64,000 bases of DNA from Homalodisca vitripennis (GCF_021130785.1 NC_060210.1:184666001-184730000), one strand, 5' to 3'; numbered from the stretch's first letter, positions 49,820 through 62,379 are shown. Made by a program: numbers and translations. Notes: a model not told the origin generated them from the sequence alone.

Positions 49820-50075
49820 TGTCTTTAATCCTTGGCTGCAGTTTGAGCATTAATAATAATTTCGAGTGGTAAGTGAGAAATCGACTAGCTAAGTGCAGAA
49901 GGTGCTGCCGCCGTGATATACGGAAGTGAGAACTGTCATTATCGACAGTTTAATAGTTAAGTCACGTGACCCGGCTCCGCACCCTACCCATACTTTCCAC
50001 TCATCCTTCTTTAGCGGGTCTCTTTCATGAGATAGGAAGATTTACTTTCTGAGATGGCTTTGCGGCTTCTTTATT
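49820..50075 (+). repeat. Dispersed family D, copy 2
   Basis: Partner of 25425-25700; the segment GAAGTGAGAACTGTCATTAT and the CACGTGACC site are identical. Confidence 0.85.
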
Positions 50076-51170
50076 TTCGAAGTTTCACCATTCAAATATT
50101 TTATTGTATTGACTTTACCTAATAAATTTTCTTTGTACTAAAGGTAATATAGAAACTGCAGAATGTTCAAATTACAAAAAATTCAAAATGAGTAGTAAAT
50201 GTTTATAGCAAATGTTTCTCTTAAAATTTGTTAACAAGGAAATAAAAGATATTACACAATCCTGTTTGTATGACAATCCGGACAATCTTTGTATCCGAAA
50301 ATACACAATGCCTCAAATAAAACACTTAGTACTATGATTGAATATCGATTTTTGTGCAATTTATATTATTTACGTGTTCTTATAAATTTTGTTTAAAAGG
50401 GCCAAGGCTTCAATTTCTGATTAAAACGTCTAACATAAAAGTGAAAATAAAACAGTAAAATCATTAAGGGCCTCGTTGGATTAAGAGTCTCTTGAGAGAA
50501 TTTCTCTCGTCCGGTAGGGCATCCCTTCTCTTTCTTTAATGGAATAAAACATTACCCTTTGTTATTATGGAAGCTAACTATAAAATGCTTATAAATCATT
50601 GATTAAATTCCCACCGTACAAGAAACTCATAAGCGTTCTTACTTTTAAAAACTTTGGCATTGACAATCACAAATGCTTCGTACTCTAGAAATATTCAATA
50701 AAATATATGACAGAAGACAATATCCCTTGGTTTTGTATAACACTAACGATTAAATCGCCATTGGAAAAGTAGGAACCCAAAACGTCTCTTCATTAAGAAC
50801 CCAAAATCTTAGCATAATTTAGATAAAGGTGAAAATTAGTTTTTTAAACCATCCTTTAGTCTAAGTATAGTTTTATGCAAAATAACTTGAACTTCTAAAC
50901 ATGCTAAAACTGTCATAATTAATTGCCACTGATGATGGTCAAAGTTGGTTTGAAAATTTTAGTCTCGATGTACAAATTTTGATTGAGTTCGTCATCTTTA
51001 GCCAGCTAAAATATTTTTTTAAACATTATGTATATTGCATACACTATTAATTATGAACCATGTGTGGAAAATTTAAAAATGAGCTACTGTACTTAAAATG
51101 ACCCGTACGATTATATATACTCGATATCTCGAAGTGTTTCACGTTGATGTTACACACTGCCTTAAAAGTA
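50076..51170. other. No gene recognised
   Basis: AT-rich, no repeat partner noticed. Confidence 0.5.
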
Positions 51171-51552
51171 TTACATGGCATGTATACCTTCATAGCACTT
51201 ACATGGCATGTATACCTTCATAGCACTTACATGGCATGTATACCTTCATAGCACTTACATGGCATGTATACCTTCATAGCACTTACATGGCATGTATACC
51301 TTCATAGCACTTACATGGCATGTATACCTTCATAGCACATACATGGCATGTATACCTTCATAGCACTTACATGTCATGTATACCTTCATAGCACTTACAT
51401 GGCATGTATACCTTCATAGCACTTACATGGCATGTATACCTTCATAGCACTTACATGGCATGTATACCTTCATAGCACTTACATGGCATGTATACCTTCA
51501 TAGCACTTACATGGCATGTATACATTCATAGCACTTACATGGCATGTATACC
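51171..51552 (+). repeat. 28-bp minisatellite (about 13.6 units)
   Basis: The unit is TTACATGGCATGTATACC followed by TTCATAGCAC. Only about three point variants occur across the array (ACATACATGG, ATGTCATG, ATACATTC), so it is young or homogenised. Each unit holds the palindromes CATGGCATG-like and GTATAC. Confidence 0.98.
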
Positions 51553-52324
51553 AGTAGTAAGATGTAACGTAGGGTTACCATTTTACGTTTAAACTTAACG
51601 CGCATTAATCTAGTTGGTGAATCATCTCCTTCCCAAGAAAAGCATTTGCTCTTTGAAAGCAGCTCCTCAATCTATCCCAATAAATTTATTAATATATGAT
51701 GCGTTTTTGCTTTCCCATAATATGATATTGGAGGTTATAACATTATTTATAGTAAAAAAAGATTATGATGCGCTTATTTCTATGCATTTATATATTACCT
51801 AATACTAAAAATATTAGTTTTCATTTTATTATTGAAATACTATGTTAGTAACTCATTTATCCGAGTTAGTAAACTTAACAACTATTTGTAACTTTCTATA
51901 ATATATAACTGGATTTGATAACCCAACGTGACATGTAAGGTGACTACGACGTATAAGATATTTTTATTAACTATCACCGCCGAGCCGAGAAAATCTTCCT
52001 AGGCCATTTTTGTGTTCTTTAAATGGATAAATACAAATCCTATATGAATTTCAGTTGAAACAGTAGTTTTACTGTTGGTATTTTTTTATTATTCCAATAC
52101 GACATTGAAACACTAGATTTATATCAGGTTAAATGATCAAAATATAACAAAAATATATTACTAAAACAAGTATCACCAGAACTAGTCTCAGTGATATACG
52201 ATTAGATTCATAACGTTTGTCAGTGAAATTATTAAATCGCAAGTAGCAGTCTAAAAACGTGTTAAGTTATATTTGTACAGATTTAGGTACACGAACAATT
52301 CTATTGAAAAAGATGTGTTACAAC
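51553..52324. other. No gene recognised
   Basis: AT-rich, a 62-codon plus frame at 51614-51802 is unsupported. Confidence 0.5.
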
Positions 52325-52450
52325 CCAATTTGACTTAATAATGTTTTTTTAAACTACTCGGGAGTTGTTTTCGTGAAAGCTCCTCCACATTTATTCTCTA
52401 ATTATGAAGCGCACATTATATTTCACTTTAAATTTAAGATTTTAGTAGAT
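52325..52450 (-). repeat. Dispersed family I, short inverted copy
   Basis: CGGGAGTTGTTTTCGTGAAA, GCTCCTCCAC and CATTATATTTCACTT match the arrangement at 46885-47095. Confidence 0.55.
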
Positions 52451-52944
52451 TATCAATTACTTTAAAACATTGCCTAAATGTCCTAAAACAACAAACCATT
52501 GAATTATATTTACCACTTTATAAAAGCAAGGTTTATTTAGATTTGTTGCAATTATTTAAAAAAAAAGTTTATATTGTATGTGTCTGTTATTTTCTACCTA
52601 TACAAAAATTAATGTGATAACCAATAACAAATTTACTATGTATAAAATGTTTGAAAAGAACGGTGTAAACACAAAGTTATGACATACAAACTAGAAGTGA
52701 ACCAGTTTTTATGGTTGAATTATAATGAAACTTGTGAGGTTCAAGAATGGACATTAGCACTAAAAGGAGCCAAGTAACAGATTTATGGTTTATCATGTAG
52801 TCCATGGCATAACATCAAATACCAATTCTACACTTCCTAATTTTGGGATTGTTGAATTGAAAACTAGATTAAAATGTAATTATAAACAAATAACATATCA
52901 CTAACGATACATAAATCATTATACCTGATCACCAAGTACACTAA
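52451..52944. other. No gene recognised
   Basis: AT-rich. Confidence 0.5.
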
Positions 52945-53130
52945 GTAAAGGTGTAACGGACCATTACCCACTGATTAGTTAGGGAGGGAGGGGGTGGTAA
53001 CTTTAATTAACCTGTCTTATCGGGTACATTGTCCGCAGCCGCGGTCCCGGTCATTAGTGCAGCAATTACCTTCAGTTATCTAGAGAAGTTACTGCTACTG
53101 ATACATGGGTTACTTCCAAAGCCTCCTTGA
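52945..53130 (-). repeat. Dispersed family C, copy 4
   Basis: Inverted copy; the stretch from GGTAACTTTAATTAACC to GAGAAGTTACTGCTAC is essentially identical to copies 1-3, while the edge near 52960 has drifted (CGGACCATTACCCACTGATT). Confidence 0.87.
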
Positions 53131-53734
53131 TTTCAACAACAGAAGTTAGTTTCAATAACAATAAAAACAATTATTACGCGAGGTTTGTATCCTACAATCA
53201 TTACCAATCCATAACATCAAACATAAATAAAAGAGAAAATCCATTCTATTTTTATTTTTAAATATGCACGGCAAATTTAATAGCAAAGAAAATCTAAAAC
53301 ATAAAATAAAACTAGCCATGATCTAGCTGCACAAAAAACTTTCAAGTTCGTCCTAACGGTTACGCTTTGATTATAAAAAAAAATAAGAGGCACATTTTAA
53401 TATTTACTAAATTTATTGTTTCAGAATTATTTCACCATAGGAAACAATAATGTGCAGTATACATAATGTTTTATGTGTATTCTTCTATATTGTTAATATT
53501 ACAAGATAAAATTCCTCCAGACCATGTGTCACGTAACATACTTTGCTAACAGCTTACAATATTTCAAGTCTACAGCTCATTTCACTGTGCTGTGTTATTG
53601 TTACACGTTGAATTATCATATTATAGTATTCAGATAGTTTTCAAATTTATTTAGTCTGAAATGCTCTCGTTGTCATCAAGCTTACCCTAAAGATTATTGT
53701 AAAATTGTTGATCAGACAGATCCCATACATTGAA
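53131..53734. other. No gene recognised
   Basis: AT-rich. Confidence 0.5.
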
Positions 53735-53885
53735 AAGCATCATAGTCAAATTCGATATTGATTATGCAACAATAGACTTCATGTACCATTTCAAGTCTCT
53801 TGGTCAATTCCTTATCGAAATATCGTACGGACAGATGCACAAATAGAAAGATAGACAGACAGAAATTAAATTTCTAGCTCCCTAA
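53735..53885 (-). repeat. Dispersed family H, inverted partial copy
   Basis: AAGATAGACAGACAGAAAT is the reverse complement of the family H start, with matching sequence leftward (ATATCGTACGGACAGATG). Confidence 0.55.
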
Positions 53886-53934
53886 TATAAGTAAGCAATA
53901 CACAATAATAATGTTAATGATTTTTCCGTAATAG

Positions 53935-54130
53935 CTAACATTAATTCTGTCAGTTCAAGACTGAGAACTTCCTTGGAATTTAAGTTAGACCACTTGAAAA
54001 TGATAAATGGATAAACTTTTTAAACAGCTTAAGAAAGGCTTAATGTTGATTTACGAGACGAGGTTCTTGAGCACTTGGTATTATTGCCTCAGAATTGGTG
54101 TAGAAGTTCAGTTGGTACAATTAATAATAT
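53935..54130 (+). repeat. Dispersed family G, copy 1
   Basis: Matches 57745-57925: GTCAGTTCAAGAC, AAATTGATAAATG-type, TTACGAGACGAG, TCTTGAG and ATTGCCTCA-AATTG. Confidence 0.8.
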
Positions 54131-54717
54131 TACTACATTTTCTTTGTAAATTCTTTTCAATACAAACAGGTTACTAGTAAGTATACTACTATATACCTTA
54201 GATATATAAATATATACAAAAATTAAATACAAACATATAGTAAATATTATTTATTTTAATTTTTATAGATTTGTTGTTGAAGCATAATTTCAAAGTGGTG
54301 CGTATTTTATTAATTAATAAATAAAATTAAATAATGAAATGTTTTTGTAAAACAATAAATTTGCACAAATATAACATTTATTATTCACCGTAATATTGTA
54401 AGTTTATTTGTAATTTAAGTGCGAAAAACAAAAACTAAACTATATAGAATTTGCTAATATTGATAACACGAACATATTTTATCTGACTTTAATTTCATAT
54501 TTTAATACATTGTTACTTTTTTATTATTCTTCCTAATTGCTACTTCTTTCGTTAGAAAGTTAATAGAGAGAGAATGTAATATATTATGTATTTTACAGCT
54601 TCATTATAATAAACAATATAAATATATTTTCTTCAAACTTTCATAATTGTGCGTGGTAAAAATAATGTCATTGTTTCTTAAAAATAAATAATGCGTTACA
54701 GAAAATATATGTTTACT
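54131..54717. other. No gene recognised
   Basis: Very AT-rich. Confidence 0.5.
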
Positions 54718-54990
54718 AAGGCCATGGTGCTGAAAGGCACAATAGATTGACTTTCACAAAACACCACTCAAACAGAGACACGTCTATTATTGTGTGTTTA
54801 TAACTGATGTATTTTTCATGGCCGGTGGGGATTCGCACCACACTGAAGAGCTTTGGACCGACGCGGCACTTATCACACTCTGTAATCTGGTCGGAGAAAA
54901 ATATTTATCTTTCATTATTTTGCACTTCCAAATAGGAGTTTAATATTGACCGACCCAAAGGCTGATTTTGAAAGGATATATACAGTACAT
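54718..54990 (-). repeat. Dispersed family S, copy 6
   Basis: Inverted copy closest to 5600 and 17222. The minus strand reads GTGTGGTGCGAATCCCCACC, which holds a box B-like element within a short T-arm-like hairpin (GGTG/CACC). Confidence 0.82.
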
Positions 54991-55884
54991 AAATTGTGTA
55001 TGTAGTAATATTGTACTGCTAGAAGATGTGTGACTTATAATAGATATCGTGTTTGATTTAAGATAAAACTATTTATAACTTTATTACATTGTGTTATTCG
55101 GTCACACATGACATTCGGCTTTATAACATTTTGTCAAAGTAAAACATTTGAATTCATTTCAATATTTACTCATAAGGTATTGGTCCTCTTTCAATTTAAA
55201 TTGAAAGTATGTTTTAAATTTTTAATTCTATTACTTTTATAATTCTAATATTTTCTAAAACTTTATATAATTATTCTTTATTGTTTAGAAAACTTTAATT
55301 TAGAACTATTTTATAAGTTTTTGTAAATTATTAAAATTTTTTAGTACCGTGAAATAATTTCCCAAGGGTTTTAAACAAAATGTACTCTTAAATCAAAATT
55401 TTGTAACTATTGTAGAATTTTTCCACAAATATTTAGCACGACTTAACACTTTTTCAATCTATCTTGTTTCAAATATTATGTGTATTTTGGTATACGCAAC
55501 ACAACTAGAACTACTTAAAATATAAAATGTTAAGTTCCTTTAACGGTGGAAATGAGTCATTTTATCCACTAGATGCTATAATGTAAGTATGATTACATTT
55601 TACGTGATTCATTAAAGTTTTGTAAATTTGCAGATTTTTTGTAATTTTAACATTTTGCATATATTTTTGAGTTATATTTTTTGTTTATGTCAATATACTA
55701 ATGGGAACTATTTCCATTTATTATTCTATAATGTAATTAACATGGTTGTCGCTGGCAGTTTAATGGTTAATTCATAGATTTTAAATTGTTTACTTCCACT
55801 AAAAAATATAAATATTTATGGATTAAAACAACAAAATTGGCTGTGTCTCAATGTCTGATTGTTAGAAAAGTCTATCACTCAAGA
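54991..55884. other. No gene recognised
   Basis: Extremely AT-rich with long T and A runs. Confidence 0.5.
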
Positions 55885-56110
55885 AGTTCGTAAATTTCAT
55901 TTCTGTTCATCTGTCCGCAGGATATCTCTAAAATGAATTAACTTATATAATTGAAATGTTGCATAAAACTTCATTTTTATATAATAAACAAACGAGATCA
56001 ATAATGGTGTATTCGCTCCATGGCACTTCGCTGATCATTATAGAGCTGTTTTAATTGTCCTTATGGGCAAGTATGATAGCAACGCATAATCAAAGAAGTA
56101 AATCATTTTG
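55885..56110 (+). repeat. Dispersed family H, copy 2
   Basis: Partner of 33340-33560: TTTCATTTCTGTTCATCTGTCC, CATAAAACTTCATTTTTATA and AATAATGGTGTA. Confidence 0.7.
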
Positions 56111-56384
56111 TAAATAAACCGAGTACATTCATAAAACATTTCAACATGTGTGTGTATGGACAATTTGTGAAGGTTTTTCAACTGCAATAATGAATCCATT
56201 AAACATGTCTTCTCTTCTTAAGAGTTTTTCTGAATAATTATGTTCTTTGGAGCTAAAAATATATGTTTGTAGCCTCGTTTTAAATACCGTTTTCAATTCA
56301 GTTAGCTAGGCTATTTTCAGGTTATTATATACTGTAAGATAAAAATTGTCTCTAGTAGCTAACGATAACAAACCATTATCGTTA

Positions 56385-56550
56385 GTAGCGGGCCATTACC
56401 CAATGATTAGCTAGGGAGGGAGAGGTAACTTTAATTAACCTGTCTTATCGGGTACATTTTCCGCAGCCGCGGTCCCTGTCATTAGTGTAGCAATTACCCT
56501 TCAGTTATCTAGAGAAGTTACTGGTACTGATACATATCTAACTTACAAAT
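56385..56550 (-). repeat. Dispersed family C, copy 5
   Basis: Inverted copy with a few changes (ACATTTTCC, GTCCCTGTC). It forms the left arm of a fold-back structure with 56700-56815. Confidence 0.87.
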
Positions 56551-56631
56551 CTATTGTGTTTTTATGTAACAGTAACAGGATACATTCATTTATCCGTTAA
56601 TCTAATACATCCATACTATCTGTATAGTATG

Positions 56632-56636
<5 letters not shown>

Positions 56637-56687
<51 letters not shown>
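56637..56687 (+). repeat. (TA)n microsatellite at the centre of a fold-back
   Basis: About 51 bp of pure TA lying between inverted arms at about 56500-56620 and 56700-56815. Confidence 0.97.
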
Positions 56688-56690
<3 letters not shown>

Positions 56691-56699
56691 ATGTTATTA

Positions 56700-56815
56700 T
56701 CTATTATCAGATTAATTTATAAATTAAGATATCCTGTTACTGTCATTAAAAAAAAACATCAGATGTGTAAGTAACATATGTATCGATAACAGTTACTTCC
56801 CTAGATAAGAGAAGA
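56700..56815 (+). repeat. Partial family C unit, inverted to copy 5
   Basis: AAGATATCCTGTTACTGT, GTGTAAGTAACATATGTATC and ACAGTTACTTCCCTAGATAA are the reverse complement, with changes, of the right part of copy 5 and the sequence beyond it, and match the left parts of copies 1 and 2. Confidence 0.75.
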
Positions 56816-57744
56816 CATATATATGTATCTAAGATTTATATGGTATTTAAAGTATGTATACCATAATATTAGTGGCTAAGGTAATTGGTTTAGGTATATC
56901 ATTGATTTACGCTGCCCGTTCCAAGGTTGGTTGTTATAAATTAGGGATGGTATTAATACGGAAAAACTACGTCATTGGCTCACGACATGTGGATGTCAGT
57001 TTATCCTGCGTCCTGGAGGAGCGATTCGTCGATTTCCAGTACTTCGGTGACAGTTCACATGTTTTCATGTCATTTATTTTTTCATGCTTATACTATTGAA
57101 AGCAATTATTTATGTGCTATCATCTTCACGGTTTTTTGCGAATACGCCATGGCAAAATGTAGTCACGATCTCTTTAAGCGTCTTTACGTTTCAGAGTTTC
57201 CATTTTTAACAATAACTTTTATGGGTGGTAATTTAATAATGTGTTGTACTTAATTGAGTTTTGGAAAACGAATAATATCGAAAAGCAGAACAGAAAAAGA
57301 TAATTAGCGATAACGCTACTTATCATACTCGCCTCCGATGTGCTTCCGATTGTATTTTGTTAGGTAAAATAAATATTATTGTTGAGCTTGATTCTCTTAA
57401 AAACTGTTTCCTAAAATAGAGGATATTGTTACCATAGTAACACCACAAAAACAGGGGAATGCTCAAGATACCTTTCTCTGAAATGTTGTGGAATGAATGT
57501 TGACAACCTGTGTAACCTTGCCACTGTGGAAACATTCTAAATAATAAAAAATGTGCACTTATATTTTGTTTTGTTTATTTACTAGACAGAGAAGAAAGTT
57601 GTGATGAGTGTACATTTAATGTTTTTTAATAAAGCCTATAAAATAAAAGAAAATTCTTTGCAGATGTCGGAGTTTTAAAATAGTTTAAACATAATTCTAA
57701 ATTAACACATTCTTAAATGAAATTGTGTAAATAAATATCGTTTA
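56816..57744. other. No gene recognised
   Basis: A slightly less AT-rich island at 56860-57250 has overlapping plus frames of 81 and 92 codons. Neither contains a motif I recognise, and their overlap in different frames argues against coding. Confidence 0.45.
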
Positions 57745-57925
57745 TTACGTCAGTTCAAGACAGAACGCCCCTGGAACTTATGCTATGGCACTTAAAATTG
57801 ATAAATGAGTAAACTTTTCAAACAACTTAAGACAGGCTTAAGGTTTATTTACGAGATGAGTTTCTTGAGTAACCTAGTTATTGCCTCAAAATTGCTATAG
57901 AGATTCAGATGTACAACGTTAATAA
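57745..57925 (+). repeat. Dispersed family G, copy 2
   Basis: Partner of 53935-54130. Confidence 0.8.
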
Positions 57926-58440
57926 TTTTTTATTTCCATTGTATATCAAATTCTCCAATACAAACAGTGATCAGAAAATAACCAGTTACTTTGGAAATAA
58001 GTTTAACGTAAATACATTATTGTTTTTTACACGATCGCTGCAGGAAACTGTGTATCAACTGTTTTACAACTTTTAAGTTCTGTCTTAGTTATTGCTGACA
58101 TTTTTTAAGATAGAAGATAACCTCTAACCCTTATATCACAATATTTTTTATCGTAATGTGTGATTTTAATATGAAATCTCCACAAAGTATCTCAAATGAC
58201 ATAGTCATAATATATAAATACTTAGGATAACGTGGAAGTGTTATAACTATCCTATAAACATTTATCAGTTCAAAACTAGTCGGAAGAACTTGAACATAAT
58301 TCACTTCCTTAAATATAATTCGGTCTCACTTTAGAGAGGTATCTCCATTCAAGGTTTGTTATTATTAGAATCGTCATAGTAATGAAACTGAAGATTTGGT
58401 CAGTCATTCTGTTAAACTGTTTGAATTATTCCAGAGAGTT

Positions 58441-58652
58441 ACAGGTTGAGATGGTGAGGAGGACGGTTAGAGTGAAAGTGAGGTAGCGAGAGTGTGGAAG
58501 AGGGAGTGGGTGGGTTGGTGGGGAAAAAAGAGACAGAGTGATAGAGTGGGGGACGGAAGGAGGGACGGAGAGAGAGAGTGTGAGAAGAGGGGGAGGGAGA
58601 GAGAGTGTGGCGAGGATGAGGATGCAAGAGAGGGAAGTAGTAAGAGGGAGAA
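58441..58652 (+). repeat. Purine-rich (GA/GGGA) tract
   Basis: About 210 bp with nearly all purines plus T on this strand, dominated by GAGAGAG, GGGA and GTGTG. Frames on both strands (62 and 85 codons) are low-complexity by-products. Confidence 0.93.
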
Positions 58653-58751
58653 CCTTTCTAAATGTTTTTATTTCTTTTTAAACCACAATATTAAATTTAT
58701 CATGTTTTTCTTTTACTGTTTTTTTAGTAGGAACACCACAGAACACTAAAT

Positions 58752-59020
58752 ATCTGCTTACTGTGGCCGGACTGCTTAAAGGCACAATAACTCGGCTTAC
58801 ACAATCCACATCTCTCACAGCGACATTATTTTATATTTGTGTCTGTATAACTAATGTATTTCTCATGAGCGGTGGGATTTACATTACACTGGAGGGATTT
58901 CGTCTCGACGTGACGTGGCACTTATCAAATTCAGGACTCTGGTCAAAGGAAAATATTTATCCTACATTATTCTGCACTCCCAAACGGAAATTCAACATTG
59001 ACTGACCCAAGGACCGGAGG
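58752..59020 (-). repeat. Dispersed family S, copy 7, single internal unit
   Basis: Inverted member with CATGAGCGGTGGGATTTACA and TAAAGGCACAATAACTCGGC. The unexpanded internal unit here (minus strand ATTAGTTATACAGACACAAA) shows the likely starting state of the minisatellite. An 80-codon plus frame across it is unsupported. Confidence 0.85.
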
Positions 59021-60551
59021 TGAGTTACCATATTCTCACATGATTCATGGGCGGAATAACATTATCCCTAAACACTTTACCAAAAATGTTGTGCAAAATA
59101 ATAATATAGAGGAAATTAGGTAAGACCTGGTACAATTTAACATATATATTATATCTTAATCTACATGTTATGTTTATATGAAATCCTATTTCAGCATTTT
59201 AAGAATTTGTTTGAAATACCACAGGAAAGGTATTCAATGTAATAAAATATGTATAAAAATACGCTTTCACCAGATTTTCGTTTCTTTAAACCGTAATTTT
59301 TTTTATCAATACAAGTTTTTGTCGTAAAACTCTTTCAATAGTAATGTAAAGTAAAAGATACACCTGTTTCACTATATTTCTTTAATCGTTGACTAATGAC
59401 TTTCTATTTAACCGACTATTAACTTTAGAGAATCTTCCAACATTAATGCAAAATTTGGTGACATTGTATATAAGTTGTTTTTATCATTCAATTTAGATAA
59501 AAAAATATAAATTTTAAAGTCGTGAAGAACTTTTTGTATTGATATGTTATGGTAAAAAAAACATATTTTGATTTATTTATTTTTTCCTTAATATTAGTAA
59601 AGTCTCATCTCCCCTTTTAAAGCACTCTCTTGGAACTGTGATATTAGTAACATGTTTCATCTGTCAACGTTATGAGAAAACTTAGCAGATAGAGAGAATA
59701 TTGTAAAGTTATGTAATGAAAATGTGTTATTACAAGGTAGGAGAAAAAGTGGTGAAGTTTGGTGAAGTTAAGTTGTAATCACCCAAAACTTGTAGAGAGC
59801 TTGAACGTAATTATTTCGGTACAATGTTTCTAAACTAAACTTCTATAATTTTTTAGATGCTTAAGGTTATGCGTTATTATTATGTTCATAATAGTGTATG
59901 GCAACATTATTTTTAATTATTGTATACAATAGTTAAAATAGTCCATAATAATAATAGAAAACAGCGTAAAACAATAGTTTAATTGTAACAGTTATGACAA
60001 TAATTTAAAATAATGTCAGGCTACAGAGTAAAATTGTGAATAGCAACATTTTATATCGCATTAGTCTACTAATACTTTTATACGTCATATATTACCTACT
60101 AAATAGTTACATACTTATATTAACCCGGTATGCCCTATCCTTCCCATGTTAATGTGGCCAATTTTATGTACCTTTTTCTCAGAAACCTTTAAAGCTATCA
60201 TCATAAAACTTTAGGACACTACTATTTAGACCTTTGTTAACATTTAGAGTGGAACAAAGTTAAAAAAATAAGTTTTTTATTTAATTTGTTGTAAATAAAA
60301 AATTTATTAATTTTTTGTAAAATAATTTATAATTATAATTTTTTTTTATAATAATTTAAAATAGATTTTTATAATGTATTCCGCTCTAAATGTGTGTACT
60401 GGTCTTAAGTACATGTGTATTTTTTATGTTAATCTGATCAGTGGATCTTGAGAAAAAGGTACATAAGTGATAAAAAATGTTAATTTTCGGGAAATCGCAG
60501 CTAAAGGCAACACACATCAAATAAGTGAATTCACTGACCTTTATTATAATA
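59021..60551. other. No gene; right part is the 3' non-coding region of the Mutator-like element
   Basis: AT-rich. From about 60125 to 60551 it probably belongs to the transposon. AATTTTATGTACCTTTTTCT (about 60170) recurs inverted near 60450 (GAGAAAAAGGTACATAA), and ACATTTAGAGTGGAA (60240) recurs inverted near 60380. The element's outer end was not defined. Confidence 0.4.
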
Positions 60552-62379
60552 TTAATGACATCCAGCTGCATAACTAGGGTTATCAGGATCCTCCAACTTT
60601 TCCCACTGATCTTCCAGCTTCCTCTTGGCACTTGAGCGAGCTTGCCTTGATTTTTTTTGCGACTTCGGTTAGCCATGCGTTGAGCTTTTTGTAATCGAGC
60701 TATGTCCAGCTTTTTCATTGCTTCACAAAAATTATGTCCAAACAGTCATTCCAAGATGTTGTAAAACCATACATTTTGCCATATTTCCTTTATTGAAGGA
60801 ACTTATGGCATCATACACTCCTAAGTGCAAGGTGTGTTATGCCAACAAAGACAGTTTTTGGCAGGCGAGACCAGATTAATTGGTTTACGGACTCATTTGG
60901 GTTTTGTGACTTACCGTGGAGACATTTACGAAGCAAATCAGGTGCACTTAGGTCTGTAAAATAGGCTTTATCTTGTTCATGATGACTTAAGGAAGGTGAA
61001 AATGTTTGGAATGGTCATAAGTTTCATTACAAGCCATAGCCTTTTGGTACTTGCACCAACTTTCACTCCCTATTGGGCAAAGTCCGTGTTGAGGATTTGT
61101 ATTGCTGGATAGCAAATGGTAATACTCAGCCAAAACAGCTTTTCGCATGTCTTCTAAATTGCTTGCATTTCTTCGAATTGCTAGACCATAATATTTTTGT
61201 ATGGCTAATATGGCAGCTTCAGTCAGTCTGTTCCGACCGCCTATTGTTTTTTCCATCGGTTTGTTTGTTTTTTCCCTCTTTTAATTTTAAATTCTTTAGG
61301 CGAGTCCCCATGCGCTTCTGCACATGCCCAATGCATTCTAGTTTTTTCACCAGGCACTCATCACCATAGGGCTTGCTTTCCACAACACTAAAAAACCCCT
61401 TTCGAATCCCCATCACCTAAGTATTCAACGTAGCGAACATTGTAAGTGGGTAGGGACCGATGGAAAATCGCACGAGCTCCGACAACTTCCATGCCTCCGC
61501 TTACTCCCAGATAGTTTGCACTGCACTTAACACTATGTTGTCCAATTAATTTGTCTTTACAACGACAATACTTAGATAAAATCTCTGCATCAATTACCTT
61601 ACCGGTATCACAGATGTTGCAGTGATTATACCATTTTGTGATGTATGGCCTCGCTTTTGCCATGTCCCGTCTATGGCTACTGTCAAATCCCTCCTACCTT
61701 CATTTATAATCACTGATTCTTCTACTGCTTCCTTCATAATCTTAAAACAAACATCTTCAGTCACAGACCCTAACAGTTGTGTGTAATTCATAAACCGTGA
61801 TGAAGGAGAGGGCAGATTTAGTACGCCACATAGTGTAGCGGCAGCCGTCTGGCCTCTGCCAATCGTACGCATGCCATACACCAATCTTACATTTATGTCA
61901 TATAATTTTGTATCATCATTAGGTCTCTTTTGCAAGGACTAAGGAGTTTTCAATAAGAGGCCAGTGTCTTTTCATTGCAACCTTCACATGAAAAGTTCCC
62001 CGAGAAAAAAAAGGCCCTACACGATACTTGATTTTAAAATCGATCGGTTGATGACACTGTTTGCATACTGCTATTTGAGAAATTACATTTATAAGTTTTT
62101 TAAAATCAACAATATCATTTTGGAAATTAGGCTCCTTATCAGTTATGTTTTTTATAATTTTGACTGATATTACCTAGTTTCACTTCTGAAGCACTAACAA
62201 CATCATCTGTGTCCTCATTATTCGGCGTAGGACTAGGCTCAGTTTCACTCTCAACTAAACCTATCTTCCACAGTTTCTTCCAAAACAACACCACTACCAC
62301 TGCTTTGACACTCTACAACTACTTTCTTTTTGTAAAACTCACTTTTTCTCTTCTTAAAAATTCTATTACTTCTAGGCAT
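60552..62379 (-). pseudogene. Decayed Mutator-like (MULE) transposase
   Basis: Start ATG at 62379 (MPRSNRIFKKRK) and stop at 60552-60554 after PDNPSYAAGCH, so both ends survive. Between them at least six frame changes and several stops break a protein of about 600 residues. Recognisable blocks in order: a basic N terminus; a Cys pair (VCKQCHQP, about 62050); NVRLVYGMRTIGRG (about 61890); VAIDGTWQKRG (about 61690); GMEVVGARAIF; YLGDGDSKGVF (about 61400); LECIGHVQKRMGTRL (about 61320); YYGLAIRRN; CLHGKSQNPNES and LIWSRLPKTVFVG (about 60900); and YDAISSFNKGNMAKC. This order matches the insect transposase carrying the Mutator domain of Pfam. The Asp in IDGTW and the Asp in GDGDS are likely catalytic. 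It acts, when intact, as a DDE transposase. Here it is inactive. Confidence 0.88.

Noticed and set aside
56854..57253. Two overlapping plus frames (81 and 92 codons) in a slightly GC-richer patch
   Set aside because: They overlap in different frames and neither shows a motif, signal peptide or splice context I can defend.
58439..58749. Low-complexity frames (P/S/H-rich on minus, R/E/G-rich on plus)
   Set aside because: Direct translation of a purine-rich tract.
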